Position numbers and translations under genes: made by a program. 64,000 nt of DNA from Okeania sp. SIO1I7. GTDB taxonomy: Bacteria > Cyanobacteriota > Cyanobacteriia > Cyanobacteriales > Microcoleaceae. Below the pieces are notes generated by a model. The model was given only the letters and a program-made list of their open reading frames with translations. It searched no databases and had not been told where the DNA came from. The stretch is taken from positions 124,001 to 188,000 of the forward strand of contig JAAHGF010000001.1 of the NCBI GenBank assembly GCA_010672585.1. The letters are read 5' to 3'. Below, in pieces: positions 54,954 through 64,000 of this stretch (positions are counted from its first letter, which is position 1; each line of letters begins with the position of its first letter).

Positions 54954-55140
54954 AATATTATGTCCGCTTAAATAGTTATAAATAAACCACGGAGTCCTCA
55001 GGAGTCAGGAATCATATAAAATCCGGTTATATAGTAATCGCACTCTTTATATCATGTCCGGATAATTAGTTATAAAAAAAACTTTCTCCTTCAACTCCAG
55101 TTCTTTCTTCTTCCTTCTTCCCTCTTCCTTCTTCCTTCTT
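54954..55140. repeat. Family B fragments and heptamer STRR
   Basis: Two family B left ends in direct orientation ('attatgtccgcttaaatagt' at 54957 and 'atcatgtccggataattagt' at 55050), the second followed by a (CTTCTTC)n run to 55140. No gene. Confidence 0.6.
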
Positions 55141-55148
55141 ACATCAAA

Positions 55149-55415
55149 CTATAAATCTTGACAATTTGCCTGTACAATTTTTCTGACTTCTCCAGGTTCT
55201 AATTTTATTAATTTCTGAGTTGCTTGAATTTGAGTAGGCTGATTTTCTAAATGTTGACGCTCAATTAATTCCCATTCTTCTGCTGTTTTCGTGTAGCGTC
55301 TAGATGTAGCTCTATCCATATTCATAGATGTCGCAACTTCGTTTAAAGAAGCCCATCCTGGTTGATTTCGCATTCTATGTAAATAGCGAGTCATTATATC
55401 AATATCAATTTTCAT
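55149..55415 (-). CDS. Small helix-turn-helix-like protein
   Basis: 88 aa. 'GWASLNEVATSMNMDRATSR' followed by 'RYTKTAEEWELIERQH' looks like a helix-turn-helix with recognition helix, and the C-terminal half is basic and helical. Not a family I can name. A DNA-binding regulatory role is plausible; no adjacent partner. Its downstream end abuts a heptamer repeat. Confidence 0.55.
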   Translation of the reverse strand: MKIDIDIMTRYLHRMRNQPGWASLNEVATSMNMDRATSRRYTKTAEEWELIERQHLENQPTQIQATQKLIKLEPGEVRKIVQANCQDL

Positions 55416-55857
55416 TGTGCATTTTCCTGATTATTTTTCACTATATATAATTTGATAAAAAAAGAGTATTACAAAGAGTTGAGTAAAGAAATAAGTAAGA
55501 AAAAAAGCAATAATAATGATTTATTTTATTGATCAATTATATAAATAAGTTTTGACAAAAGCAATTATCATCAATATTGTCTTTTCTTGATAGAAAATAT
55601 CCCTCGCCCTTGGTTAATATAAGTAATCTCATAATTGAAATAATTAATTATAAAAAAGTCTTTGTTTCTAGGCACGTTTAAGGGAACTACGCGCCTAAAT
55701 AAGTTTTGACCGAATATGATACAACTATTGAATTATCTATAATTATTAGTAAATTAGGTTCTATTTGCTCACCCTATCTACTAATACTTTAAGAGAGCAA
55801 AAAAAAGAGTCCCTGGAAACTTAATATATCTTATCCAATCAAACTTCAAGACTAAAA
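55416..55857. other. Intergenic, no gene seen
   Basis: AT-rich, about 440 bp. Contains 'ggcacgtttaagggaac', but no convincing ORF or repeat family. Confidence 0.45.
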
Positions 55858-56424
55858 TTATAACTGATAACCACAACTAGAACAAAAGCGATCGCTTGTT
55901 TGTACAGGAGCACCACATTGGGGACAAAAACGCTTCCCAGAAGTTGCAGAGGAACTTGACCCCATTTCCATCGACATATTACCCATCCGCATCTGCATTG
56001 GGTTCATCTTCATTTCCATATCACCCATTTTCATCGGTTCCATAGGTTTCATCGGTTCCATAGGTTTCATCGGTTCCATAGGTTTCATCGGTTCCATTGG
56101 TGGCATACTTTTGCTAGGTGTTGCCTCTACTTGTTGAAGCGATAAAACTTCGGCATCACTCAAAGTAGGCGTCCCACTTATGGTACTTATTCCACCTGCT
56201 TGCAACTGAACAAAAGATTGTCCCTGTTTCGACTCTATCCGCAAAATTACTCCACTAGAAGTTTTAAACAAAGTGGGCACTACAGTCCATTTACCTGTTT
56301 GAAATCCTGTGCTTGCCTGTTGTTGTTGACCAGGACCACCACTGGAAAGAGTAACCACAGTTTGCATTCCCTGATTTTCAATATAAACTTGCTGGCCATT
56401 ACTAAGATTGCATTTGTAAGCCAT
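55858..56424 (-). CDS. Zinc-ribbon protein with Met/Pro-rich hexapeptide repeat
   Basis: 188 aa. The N-terminal 100 residues are a beta-rich domain ('LSNGQQVYIENQGMQTVVTL') that I do not recognise. Residues about 110-150 are a tandem repeat of MEPMKP (DNA: an 18-bp unit, about 4 copies at 56033-56100), then Met-rich 'MKMNPMQMRMGNMSMEM'. A C-terminal zinc ribbon follows ('CPQCGAPVQTSDRFCSSC'). The Met-rich stretch could bind Cu(I) or Ag(I), as in bacterial copper proteins, but there are no copper genes near it, so this is only a suggestion. Confidence 0.7.
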   Translation of the reverse strand: MAYKCNLSNGQQVYIENQGMQTVVTLSSGGPGQQQQASTGFQTGKWTVVPTLFKTSSGVILRIESKQGQSFVQLQAGGISTISGTPTLSDAEVLSLQQVEATPSKSMPPMEPMKPMEPMKPMEPMKPMEPMKMGDMEMKMNPMQMRMGNMSMEMGSSSSATSGKRFCPQCGAPVQTSDRFCSSCGYQL

Positions 56425-56583
56425 AATTTTTAGTCAATCATTATTTGCACTTAATTTAATTGTATATATGATAACAATTTTACTTATAATAATTGTTAAT
56501 CAATTATGTAAATTTTACACTTACTTATATAATAATTAAAATTTAATCATCATCAAGTAGTTGATAAATTATAAATAAAAATA

Positions 56584-58017
56584 GTGCAATTTGATTCTTA
56601 CGCTCCGGGGGAATTTTACGATGAACTTTTCATCAGTAAAAATCAACCTCGTCCAGAAGCTCAATTATTGATAGAAAGAATAAATTCTCTTTCTGTAGGT
56701 GAACTATTGATGCGACAAAAAGCTGCACAAGTCGCTATGGTAAAACTTGGAGCAACTTTTAATGTTTATGGTGATAGTCAAGGTACAGAACGTATTTTTC
56801 CTTTTGATGTTGTACCGCGTATAATTTCTGTGTCTGAATGGAAATTTTTAGAGACAGGTTTGAAGCAAAGAATTCATGCTCTAAATTTATTTATTGCAGA
56901 TATTTATGGAGAACAAAAAATTCTTCAAGATGGAATTATCCCTAGAGAGTTAATTAATTCTGCTTTTGGGTTTCTCAAACCTTGTATAGGTTTAAAACCA
57001 CCGTCAGGAATTTGGTGTCATATTACAGGGACAGATTTAGTTAGGGATAAAGATGGTCAGTGGTATGTATTGGAAGATAATTTACGTTGCCCTTCTGGTG
57101 TATCTTATGTATTAGAAAATCGACGGGTAATGAAAAGTACATTTCCCCAAATTTTTGCGACTTTAGGAGTTAGACCTGTTGATAATTATCCCGGTTATTT
57201 ATTAGAAACTTTACTAAATTTAGCACCTTCTTATTTATCAAATCCTACTGTTGTTGTTTTGACTCCTGGTGTTTATAATTCGGCCTATTTTGAACATTCA
57301 TTTTTAGCTAGACAAATGGGAGTTGAATTGGTTGAAGGTAGAGATTTAGTGGTTGTAGATGGGTATGTAAAGATGCGAACTACTAAAGGTTTGCAGCAAG
57401 TTGATGTTATTTACAGACGTATTGATGATAATTTTATCGATCCTTTAGCTTTTAATCCTGAATCTTTGTTAGGAATACCAGGATTAATGGAAGTTTACCG
57501 TAATGGTCATGTTGCCCTTGCTAATGCTTTGGGAACTGGTGTAGCGGATGATAAAGTTATTTATGCTTATGTGCCGGAAATGATTCGTTATTATCTTGAT
57601 GAAGAGCAAATTTTACCTAATGTTCCTACTTATTTATGTTGGGAAAAAACACAGTTAGACCATGTGTTAGTAAACCTGGATAAACTTGTGGTGAAATCTG
57701 CAAATGAAGCTGGTGGTTATGGGATGTTAGTAGGAACTCAATCAACTGTTGAAGAAAGAGCAGAATTTGCAGAAAAAATCAAAGCTAATCCCCGGAACTA
57801 TATTGCTCAACCAACTCTATCTTTATCTAGAGTTCCAACTATAATAGACAATAAGTTTGAAGGTTGTCATGTTGATTTACGGCCTTATATTTTATATGGT
57901 AAAGAAATTTATGTTCATCCTGGTGGTTTGACTAGAGTGGCAATGAAAAAAGGTTCTTTAGTAGTTAATTCTTCCCAAGGTGGAGGTAGTAAAGATACTT
58001 GGGTTTTATCAGAATAA
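56584..58017 (+). CDS. Circularly permuted ATP-grasp type 2 protein
   Basis: ATP-dependent carboxylate-amine ligase fold, 477 aa, starting with GTG at 56584 ('[16 protein letters not shown]'). Family landmarks include '[20 protein letters not shown]', '[20 protein letters not shown]', '[20 protein letters not shown]', '[12 protein letters not shown]' and '[20 protein letters not shown]'. The family is usually next to an alpha-E (DUF403) gene and a transglutaminase-like gene and is proposed to make a peptide-like product. Here the alpha-E gene follows, but 1.2 kb away behind a tandem array; the third partner is not in the window. Confidence 0.93.
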   Translation: MQFDSYAPGEFYDELFISKNQPRPEAQLLIERINSLSVGELLMRQKAAQVAMVKLGATFNVYGDSQGTERIFPFDVVPRIISVSEWKFLETGLKQRIHALNLFIADIYGEQKILQDGIIPRELINSAFGFLKPCIGLKPPSGIWCHITGTDLVRDKDGQWYVLEDNLRCPSGVSYVLENRRVMKSTFPQIFATLGVRPVDNYPGYLLETLLNLAPSYLSNPTVVVLTPGVYNSAYFEHSFLARQMGVELVEGRDLVVVDGYVKMRTTKGLQQVDVIYRRIDDNFIDPLAFNPESLLGIPGLMEVYRNGHVALANALGTGVADDKVIYAYVPEMIRYYLDEEQILPNVPTYLCWEKTQLDHVLVNLDKLVVKSANEAGGYGMLVGTQSTVEERAEFAEKIKANPRNYIAQPTLSLSRVPTIIDNKFEGCHVDLRPYILYGKEIYVHPGGLTRVAMKKGSLVVNSSQGGGSKDTWVLSE

Positions 58018-58149
58018 ATGTATCATCTAATAGAGGGATTTTTCACAGAAAATTTTATAGCAGAAGAAAGAAGGAAGAAGGAAGAAGGAAGAAGGAAAAA
58101 TCTTACGTTGTCTAAGCTTTAAGCTTTTGAACTGTCCTAACCTTTTCTT

Positions 58150-59160
58150 CGACTCCTATACTTGTGAAAAATGTCGAAAATCAGGAAAATTAAGATGACA
58201 AATCAAAGATTTATTTATGGGTTTTGATTAATGAATTTTCCCTCTTCCTTCTTCCTTTTGCCTTCTTCCTTCTTCCTTCTTCCTTAAATTTTACTTGTGA
58301 AAAATGTCGAAAATCAGGAAAACTAAGATGGGAATTAAAAGACTTATTTCTGGTTTTTGATTAATGAATTTTCCCTCTTCCTTCTTCCTTCTGGCATTAA
58401 CAGAAAATTTTACTTGTAAAAAATGTCGAAAATTAGGAAAACTAAGATGGGAATTAAAAGACTTATTTCTGGGTTTTGATTAATGAATTTTTCCTCTTTA
58501 TTCTGGCTTTAATAGAAAATTTTACTTGTAAAAAATGTCGAAAATTAGGAAAACTAAGATGGCAATTAAAAGACTTATTTCTGGGTTTTGATTAATGAAT
58601 TTTCCCTCTTCCTTCTTCCTTCTGGCATTAACAGAAAATTTTACTTGTAAAAAATGTCGAAAATTAGGAAAACTAAGATGGCAATTAAAAGACTTATTTC
58701 TGGGTTTTGATTAATGAATTTTCCCTCTTCCTTCTTCCTTCTGGCATTAACAGAAAATTTTACTTGTAAAAAATGTCGAAAATTAGGAAAACTAAGATGG
58801 CAATTAAAAGACTTATTTCTGGGTTTTGATTAATGAATTTTTCCTCTTTATTCTGGCTTTAATAGAAAATTTTACTTGTAAAAAATGTCGAAAATTAGGA
58901 AAATTAAGATGGCAATTAAAAGACTTATTTCTGGGTTTTGATTAATGAATTTTCCCTCTTCCTTCTTCCTTCTGGCATTAACAGAAAATTTTACTTGTAA
59001 AAAATGTCGAAAATCAGGAAAACTAAGATGGCAATTAAAAGACTTATTTCTGGGTTTTGATTAATGAATTTTCCCTCTTCCTTCTTCCTTCTGGCATTAA
59101 CAGAAAATTTTACTTGTGAAAAATGTCGAAAATCAGGAAAATTAAGATAGTAACTCAAAG
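58150..59160. repeat. 119-bp tandem array, nine units
   Basis: The anchor 'aaaatgtcgaaaat' with 'aggaaaactaagatgg' recurs with unit starts at about 58160, 58293, 58412, 58524, 58643, 58762, 58874, 58993 and 59112. Spacings are 119 bp, except two of 112 (a missing heptamer in the 'ttccttctt' tract) and one of 133. Each unit carries 'gattaatgaattttccctct' plus an STRR heptamer segment. First and last units are the most diverged. It separates the ATP-grasp and alpha-E genes. No ORF crosses it. Confidence 0.9.
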
Positions 59161-59252
59161 GTTTATTTATGGGTACTGATTAATTAATTTTTCCCTCTTC
59201 CTCCTTCCCTCTTCCTTCTTCCTTCTTCCTTCTTTCTTCTTCCTTATTAATT

Positions 59253-60233
59253 ATGTTAAGTCGCGTTGCAAATTCAATTTACTGGCTAAATCGTTATGTT
59301 GAAAGGGCAGAAAATGTTGCCCGATTTGTTGATGTGAATCTCAATCTACTATTAGATTCTCCTGGTGTAATTCAACAGTGGCAACCTATAGTTATTACTA
59401 CTGGAGATTTACCTTTATTTCAACAACGCTATGGTGAAGTAACAGAAGCAAATGTAATTCAATTTCTTACTTTTGACCGTGACTATCCTAACTCTATTCT
59501 TTCATGTCTGCGTCTAGCTAGAGAAAATGCTCGTTCCATTCGAGAAATTATTTCCTCAGAAATGTGGGAGCAAGTTAACTCATTTTATTTAATGGTAAAA
59601 GATGTTGCTAATAGTGGTTTAAAAACTTCTGAATTACCAGAATTTTTTGAGAAGGTAAAAATGGGTGGACATTTATTTTCAGGCATCATGGATGCTACTA
59701 TGAGTCACAACGAAGCATGGCATTTTGGTAGAATGGGGCGATTTTTAGAACGATCTGATAAAACTAGCCGTATTCTTGATGTTAAATACTATATTCTTTT
59801 ACCTTCAATTAAAGATATTGGAACTCCACTAGATGAAGTGCAATGGATGGCATTATTAAAGTCAGCAAGTGCTTATGAAATGTATCGCAAACGTCAACAA
59901 CATAGAATTACCCCCAATGGAATAGTAGAATTTTTAATATTAGACCGAGAATTTCCCCGCTCAATTCAATATTGTTTAAGTGCAACAGAGCGATCGCTCT
60001 ATCAAATTATTGGAGTAACTCAAGGTATGAAAAAACATCCAGTAGAAAAAGTATTGGGTCGTTTATGTTCTGAGTTAGACTATTTAACAATAGAGGAAAT
60101 AACTCACACTGGTTTACACGAATTTCTGGATAATTTACAAACGAGAATTAATCAGACAGGAGAGAAAATTTTTGAAACTTTTTTTGAGCTTCAACCTATC
60201 GAGGAACAGCGATTAAATAATTACCAACTGTGA
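59253..60233 (+). CDS. Alpha-E domain protein (DUF403)
   Basis: 326-aa all-helical protein, partner of the permuted ATP-grasp family in many bacteria. It opens with the family signature 'MLSRVANSIYWLNRYVERAE' then 'NVARFVDVNLNLLLDSPG'. Other conserved helices are 'ENARSIREIISSEMWEQVN' and 'WHFGRMGRFLERSDKTSRIL'. Length is normal. Its ATG follows directly on a heptamer STRR, so the ribosome-binding site would have to lie in repeat DNA ('cttccttatt'), which is poor; translation may be weak. Role: probably helps the ATP-grasp make or modify a peptide. Inferred from neighbours. Confidence 0.92.
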   Translation: MLSRVANSIYWLNRYVERAENVARFVDVNLNLLLDSPGVIQQWQPIVITTGDLPLFQQRYGEVTEANVIQFLTFDRDYPNSILSCLRLARENARSIREIISSEMWEQVNSFYLMVKDVANSGLKTSELPEFFEKVKMGGHLFSGIMDATMSHNEAWHFGRMGRFLERSDKTSRILDVKYYILLPSIKDIGTPLDEVQWMALLKSASAYEMYRKRQQHRITPNGIVEFLILDREFPRSIQYCLSATERSLYQIIGVTQGMKKHPVEKVLGRLCSELDYLTIEEITHTGLHEFLDNLQTRINQTGEKIFETFFELQPIEEQRLNNYQL

Positions 60234-60289
60234 TAAATTCCAATTACCGAAATAATTAATAATTAAACAATTAAATAATTAGATAATTC

Positions 60290-60430
60290 AGGTTTAAAGC
60301 CTCCCCTTTCAAGGGGAAAAAAGCGGTCGAGGGATGGCGAGGTTTCCTCGCCATATCCAATCGACCAAGAGAATAAATCTTTTCCTTAAGCGTCAATCCT
60401 CTCCCTAAAAGGGAGAGGTAATTATCCATT
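60290..60430. repeat. Interspersed repeat, family E, copy 4
   Basis: 'cctcccctttcaaggggaa', 'aaaaagcggtcga', 'atatccaatcgaccaagaga' and 'ctccctaaaagggagaggta'. Very close to copy 1 (21577-21740). The stretch 60431-61064 has a 'gcatttcctgcggaatgc' palindrome at 60530 and otherwise no gene. Confidence 0.7.
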
Positions 60431-61064
60431 ATCAATTATCCATTAATGAAGATATCCTAATTTTATCAATCTATATAGATTTATAAATTAAGCTAACGAC
60501 CGGATATTTTTGACTTGATACAAAGTAAGCATTTCCTGCGGAATGCTGCGCAAACAGCAATTAGTAATGAATAATTACTTCTCAGGTTTAATCCGGGGGA
60601 CTTTAGCGGTAACTTTTATTATTTCTCAATTTTAAAGGTTGCTTTTACTTTCCCCAAAATTAATAGCTGAAGTCCGCAGTTCCGACCTTATGAGGCTAGC
60701 TAATAGTTGATGGCTGAATGCTTACGATACAAGAAACTTCTAAACTACCAGTAATCCAATAATTAATAATTATTATTCACAGCAGAACTATTTCATCTAT
60801 ATGTCCTTTATTCACTGTTCCTGAAAAAAATCTAATTTTTGACTCGATCTATTTGTCAATTATGATCAAGAGTAACTTTTTCATCAATACATTTAAGCTA
60901 TAAGGCAGAAAATTTGATTAACAAATAATCAAGAGTCGATGTATAGGCACAAGAAGTAATATTATTGTTATAGTAGTATCGACTTTATCAAAAATTTAAA
61001 ACTCAGCTTGAGAGAAACAACTACTACTAGAAAACTGTAAATATATTGAAATATATTGATATTT

Positions 61065-61274
61065 ATGAGTAATTTATCTTCATCAACTCCAGACTCCAGA
61101 CAAACACAGACACAGAAAGAAACTAATACTTCCACAACTGAACCAAAACCCAGTTATGTCAAACTGGCCATGAGGAATATGGTGAGAAAAGGAGGTCAAT
61201 CACTCAAACATTTTGCCCTGACAACCATTGGACTTGTAGGTATCTTAGTTGGCCTTGCTTATCTAACACGATAA
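61065..61274 (+). CDS. DUF3285 small single-pass membrane protein
   Basis: 69 aa from the ATG at 61065. The polar, Ser/Thr-rich N-terminus is followed by 'SYVKLAMRNMVRKGGQSLKH' and one transmembrane helix ('FALTTIGLVGILVGLAYLT'). The pattern 'YVKLAMRNMVRK' is, from memory, characteristic of the cyanobacterial DUF3285 family, which is commonly encoded just upstream of ybeY. Function unknown. The 39-bp gap to ybeY suggests one transcript. The upstream TTG at 61056 is rejected in favour of the ATG. Confidence 0.85.
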   Translation: MSNLSSSTPDSRQTQTQKETNTSTTEPKPSYVKLAMRNMVRKGGQSLKHFALTTIGLVGILVGLAYLTR

Positions 61275-61313
61275 CTTAAATCACATTTTTGAGCGGAAAG
61301 GAGGATTTGACGG

Positions 61314-61991
61314 TTGTATCTAGAAGTGAGTATTCAGGATTATTTCTGGTCATCCTCGACCTCAGAAGTAGAAAAATTAAAAGTCCAGGATGTTAACGAA
61401 GTCAGAAGTCAGAAGTCAGAAGTCAGAAGTTGTTTTTGTCAGGAGGATTTAAACCCCCCTCCAAAAACATTTCGCCAATCAAGGGGGGGTTTTAGACCCA
61501 ATTATTTTGATAAGGACAAACTTTATCCCATATCTTCTGAAAATTGGGCATATTGGTTTCGGAAATGGCTAGAAGTTCTACAACCAAATATTCCACTTGC
61601 TGAAAATTACGAACTTAGTCTACGTCTGACCGGGGATGGCGAAATCCAAATCCTTAATCATCAGTATCGTTATCAGAATCAACCAACAGATGTTTTAGCC
61701 TTTGCTGCTCTGGAAGTAAATGTTCCAATTCCAGAAGTCATAGATTCTGATTTACAACTATATCTGGGTGATATAGTAATTTCCGTTGAGACGGCCATTC
61801 GGCAAGCCAGACAACGGGAACATTCATTAACAACTGAATTAGCTTGGCTAGCGGCCCATGGTTTTCTACACCTACTTGGATGGGATCATCTTGACGAACA
61901 GAGTTGGCAACAAATGATCAAACAGCAATTATTTTTGCTTAATGCTGTGGAAATTACTATTGATAAACAAATCACTCTAGAAAATTTATAA
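61314..61991 (+). CDS. ybeY: Endoribonuclease YbeY with repeat-like insertion
   Basis: Zinc RNase needed for 16S rRNA 3' end maturation and ribosome quality control. The zinc motif 'HGFLHLLGWDH' is at 182-192, with 'YRYQNQPTDVLAFAALE' and 'LGDIVISVETAIRQAR' upstream. The N-terminal first strand is 'MYLEVSIQDYFW'. Residues about 29-68 ('EVRSQKSEVRS', 'LNPPPKTFRQSRGG') are absent from ordinary YbeY; their DNA is a 'gaagtcagaa' tandem and a 'aaacccccctcc' to 'gggggggttt' palindrome like intergenic repeats. The insertion keeps the frame. The TTG start follows AAAGGAGG by about 9 bp. Confidence 0.93.
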   Translation: MYLEVSIQDYFWSSSTSEVEKLKVQDVNEVRSQKSEVRSCFCQEDLNPPPKTFRQSRGGFRPNYFDKDKLYPISSENWAYWFRKWLEVLQPNIPLAENYELSLRLTGDGEIQILNHQYRYQNQPTDVLAFAALEVNVPIPEVIDSDLQLYLGDIVISVETAIRQARQREHSLTTELAWLAAHGFLHLLGWDHLDEQSWQQMIKQQLFLLNAVEITIDKQITLENL

Positions 61992-62091
61992 GACTCAGGG
62001 TAACTTTTGAACTTTTTAGATAGACTATTAATCGAGCAAGTCTTTGATTATCTGGCCCTTATTTATTAAATTGAACTGAGGTGGATAAATT

Positions 62092-62601
62092 ATGAAACTG
62101 AATGAGTCATCAATATCTTACAATGAAGCCACTTTTATACACAAAGCTAAAAATTCTTCTGCTCCGAAAGTAAAGGGTTCTAAAAGTATAGTTAAACCTA
62201 ATAGAGAATTATCTTGGCAAGTAGCAAATAGTCTTTTAATTAGCTTCAAATATGCTTGGGCAGGATTGTCTTATGCTTTCCAGACTCAACGTAATTTTCG
62301 GATTCATACTTTCATCGGTATTGTTGCTGTTAGTTTGAGTATTTTATTAGAGTTAAAACCAATAGAAACAGCAGTTATTGTATTAACTATTGGATTAGTT
62401 ATGGCTATGGAATTACTGAATACTGCTATTGAATCTGTGGTAGATTTAACAGTTAAAAAGAGTTACCATGAGTTAGCTAAAATTGCTAAAGATTGTGCTG
62501 CGGGTGCTGTTTTAATTTCAGCTATTGTCGCATTACTTATCGCAAGTTATCTGATTTTACCTCCATTATTAAGTCTGGTTATTGGTACTTTTAGTAGTTA
62601 G
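62092..62601 (+). CDS. dgkA: Diacylglycerol/undecaprenol kinase DgkA
   Basis: Small membrane kinase that phosphorylates diacylglycerol or undecaprenol. About 50 polar N-terminal residues precede the core. The core has 'SFKYAWAGLSYAFQTQRNFR', then membrane segments with 'IGLVMAMELLNTAIESVVDL' (the signature with catalytic Glu) and 'YHELAKIAKDCAAGAVLISA'. 169 aa. GAGGTGG precedes the ATG. It follows ybeY by 100 bp and trpG lies downstream, an order common in cyanobacteria. Gram-positive-type DgkA mainly uses undecaprenol, so that substrate is possible here. Confidence 0.94.
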   Translation: MKLNESSISYNEATFIHKAKNSSAPKVKGSKSIVKPNRELSWQVANSLLISFKYAWAGLSYAFQTQRNFRIHTFIGIVAVSLSILLELKPIETAVIVLTIGLVMAMELLNTAIESVVDLTVKKSYHELAKIAKDCAAGAVLISAIVALLIASYLILPPLLSLVIGTFSS

Positions 62602-62870
62602 GGATTATCACCTTGATTGATTAAATGACGTACAACGTTTGAGATTTTAAGTTGATATTTAATGAAATTTCAAACAAGAGTTGGTGATTTACTAACAGTA
62701 AAAAGTCCGGTAAACCTTTTTGCCTATTGCCTATTGCCAAAAAGGGGGTTCTTTACCCAACTCAAATGAAATTATACCAAATTCAAGAAAGATTGTTACA
62801 GTAAAATATAGATGCTTAACGGAGTTGAAAAATCTTCACTTTTTATTGATTATACCTACCACCTACCACC

Positions 62871-63109
62871 TAATACCAATTTGATAAATATTTGCTACAA
62901 ATAGTTAGGCTATTTCTTAGGAGTCAACCCACCCCTCGCCCCTCCCCCTCCCAGGAGGGGAGGGGAATTCAGGAGTCAGGAGTCGTATGGGAATTGCTTC
63001 AATAACAGTTTTTAGGTCATAAATTATCTTTCTTGTCAAAGGGACATTCCCTGCAAAATATTTTTATTGCACTTATTATTCGTAACATTCTTTTTTCAAA
63101 TTGGTATAA
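62871..63109. repeat. MITE-like repeat, family A, copy 4
   Basis: 'taataccaatttgataaata' and 'ttttttcaaattggtata' are inverted ends. 'gctacaaatagttaggctat', 'gtcaaagggacattccctgc' and 'tattgcacttattattcg' match the long copy at 16447. Carries a 'ccctcccaggaggggagg' palindrome in place of the GC-rich cargo. Confidence 0.75.
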
Positions 63110-63377
63110 CATCTTGAATAGCCAATGTAGCAATATTTTTTGAAAATGGTATTACTATATAAGTTTTTGCCATTATCTAAAGTATCTGACTTTTCACAGT
63201 AAAAACAATTTTTACTGAAGTAGACCTCTAACTATAATCAAACTATTTTGGAAGTTGACTGATAAATACTTCTTGCATAAGTTTAATGAAGCTAGAATTG
63301 TAATAATACAATAGTGTTTTTTTGTGCTTTAGTTGCAATCTTGATCTTTAGCTCAGTAGTATAACTTTAGTCTTCTG

Positions 63378-63525
63378 GGCGTTGCTGAATTGAAGTATGA
63401 ATGCACGATTGTTTGGTTCTACTCAAGCCCCCTAAATCCCCCAAAATTGGGGGACTTTTAGAGTTTTATCCCCCCAAAATTGGGGGGTTAGGGGGGCTTG
63501 CATCATACCCAGAATCAGCAACGCC
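63378..63525. repeat. Inverted-repeat element with nested palindrome
   Basis: Outer ends 'ggcgttgctgaatt' and 'aatcagcaacgcc' pair. Inside, 'agccccctaaatccccc' and 'ggggttaggggggct' pair, with two 'cccaaaattggg' cores. A partial relative lies at 45365. The rest of 62602-63641 has no gene. Confidence 0.65.
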
Positions 63526-63641
63526 GTCTTCTGAATCTTATACTTGAGAAATTCTTGGTCAAAATAACTAATCATAAAAATGAGCGATCGCTCATTGATT
63601 GAGAGATTTAATATATCTAGGGAATGAAGGAGTAAAAAGCT

Positions 63642-64000
63642 TTGATTATAGTTATAGATAATTACGATAGTTTTACCTACAACTTAGTACAATATTTAGG
63701 TGAATTGGGTGCAGAATTAGCAGTTGCAGCTAATATTAAAGTTTACCGTAACGATAAAATTTCTTTGGCAGAAATTAATGAGTTAAAACCTGATGGAGTG
63801 GTTATTTCTCCAGGTCCTGGTCGCCCTGAAGATGCCGGAATTTCTCAAGCATTAATTAAAGAATTAGGAGCAAGTTTACCTATATTGGGAGTGTGTCTCG
63901 GTCATCAAAGTATTGGTCAAGTATTTGGGGGAAAAATTGTTGCTGCGCCAGAATTAATGCACGGTAAAACTTCTGAAATTTATCATCACGGAGTAGGAAT
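63642..64000 (+). CDS. trpG: Anthranilate synthase glutamine amidotransferase subunit, partial
   Basis: Runs off the window end; 119 codons are seen. From the TTG at 63642 it reads '[20 protein letters not shown]', then the oxyanion motif '[14 protein letters not shown]' and the nucleophile motif '[19 protein letters not shown]' with the catalytic Cys. This type-1 amidotransferase releases ammonia from glutamine for TrpE or PabB, so it could serve tryptophan or folate synthesis. TTG is supported by AAGGAG about 9 bp upstream. The catalytic His-Glu pair lies beyond the window. Confidence 0.92.
   Translation, partial: MIIVIDNYDSFTYNLVQYLGELGAELAVAANIKVYRNDKISLAEINELKPDGVVISPGPGRPEDAGISQALIKELGASLPILGVCLGHQSIGQVFGGKIVAAPELMHGKTSEIYHHGVG

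Noticed and set aside
58150-59160. CRISPR array
   Set aside because: Period of 119 bp with whole units conserved and no unique spacers; a plain tandem array.
63340-63400. tRNA-like stretch with 'ctttagctcagtagt'
   Set aside because: The D-arm-like words are present but no acceptor stem or T-arm consensus follows.

Overview
The window comes from a filamentous cyanobacterium, probably of the Oscillatoriales type (Okeania, Moorena or Trichodesmium-like). The grounds are AT-rich DNA, many HIP1 octamers (GCGATCGC), heptamer short tandem repeats of the CCCTCTT/GAAGAAG type, long repeat-filled intergenic stretches, and cyanobacterial gene sets: the ybeY-dgkA-trpG neighbourhood, a DUF3285 protein, a circularly permuted ATP-grasp with an alpha-E protein, a cyanobacterial NACHT/HEAT-type protein and a TnpB transposon. 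The species cannot be named. No tRNA, rRNA or CRISPR array was found.

Layout. 0-6.6 kb: HtpX-like protease, a solitary C5 DNA methyltransferase, a cation/proton antiporter with a UspA tail, then a scar where an antiporter fragment has replaced the start of a PLAT-domain gene. 6.8-9.4 kb: two secreted carbohydrate enzymes on the minus strand, a CE4-like deacetylase and a GH18 chitinase-like protein. 9.8-10.4 kb: a compact, hairpin-rich element without an ORF that looks like an IS200/IS605-superfamily derivative, possibly a HEARO/omega-RNA. 10.7-18.3 kb: a sigma factor with a long tail, transposon debris, an AAA-like ATPase, a PH-domain protein, stacked MITEs and a stand-alone TnpB. 18.4-23.3 kb: acetyltransferase, RNase HI, periplasmic binding protein, MgtE. 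23.6-30.1 kb: three P-loop GTPase-like genes and a 714-residue membrane-anchored protein, with a 152-bp tandem array inside the cluster. 30.5-37.7 kb: NTF2-like protein, second C5 methyltransferase, two FHA proteins, a PRC-barrel protein and 6-phosphogluconolactonase. 38-44.3 kb: an Asn/Gln/Pro-rich anchored protein, a polytopic membrane protein and an LptF/LptG-like permease. 44.7-51.5 kb: an accessory block with a broken Uma2 gene, a NACHT-type HEAT protein that lacks its NTPase core, an antitoxin/PIN pair, an intact Uma2 gene and a duplicated Rpn/DUF4351-like nuclease. 52-60 kb: CPBP intramembrane protease, small zinc-ribbon and helix-turn-helix-like proteins, and the ATP-grasp/alpha-E pair separated by a 119-bp tandem array. 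61-64 kb: DUF3285, ybeY, dgkA and the start of trpG.

How it fits together. The chromosome is being remodelled by small non-autonomous repeats. At least six families with terminal inverted repeats occur two or more times here, some nested. Several have entered genes: one supplies a methyltransferase stop codon, repeat-like DNA sits inside ybeY, and another repeat rewrote the C-terminus of a membrane protein. The best candidates for a poorly described system are the GTPase cluster, the NACHT-less HEAT protein in its toxin/nuclease neighbourhood, and the ORF-less structured element near 10 kb. All function calls come from reading motifs; no database search was run.
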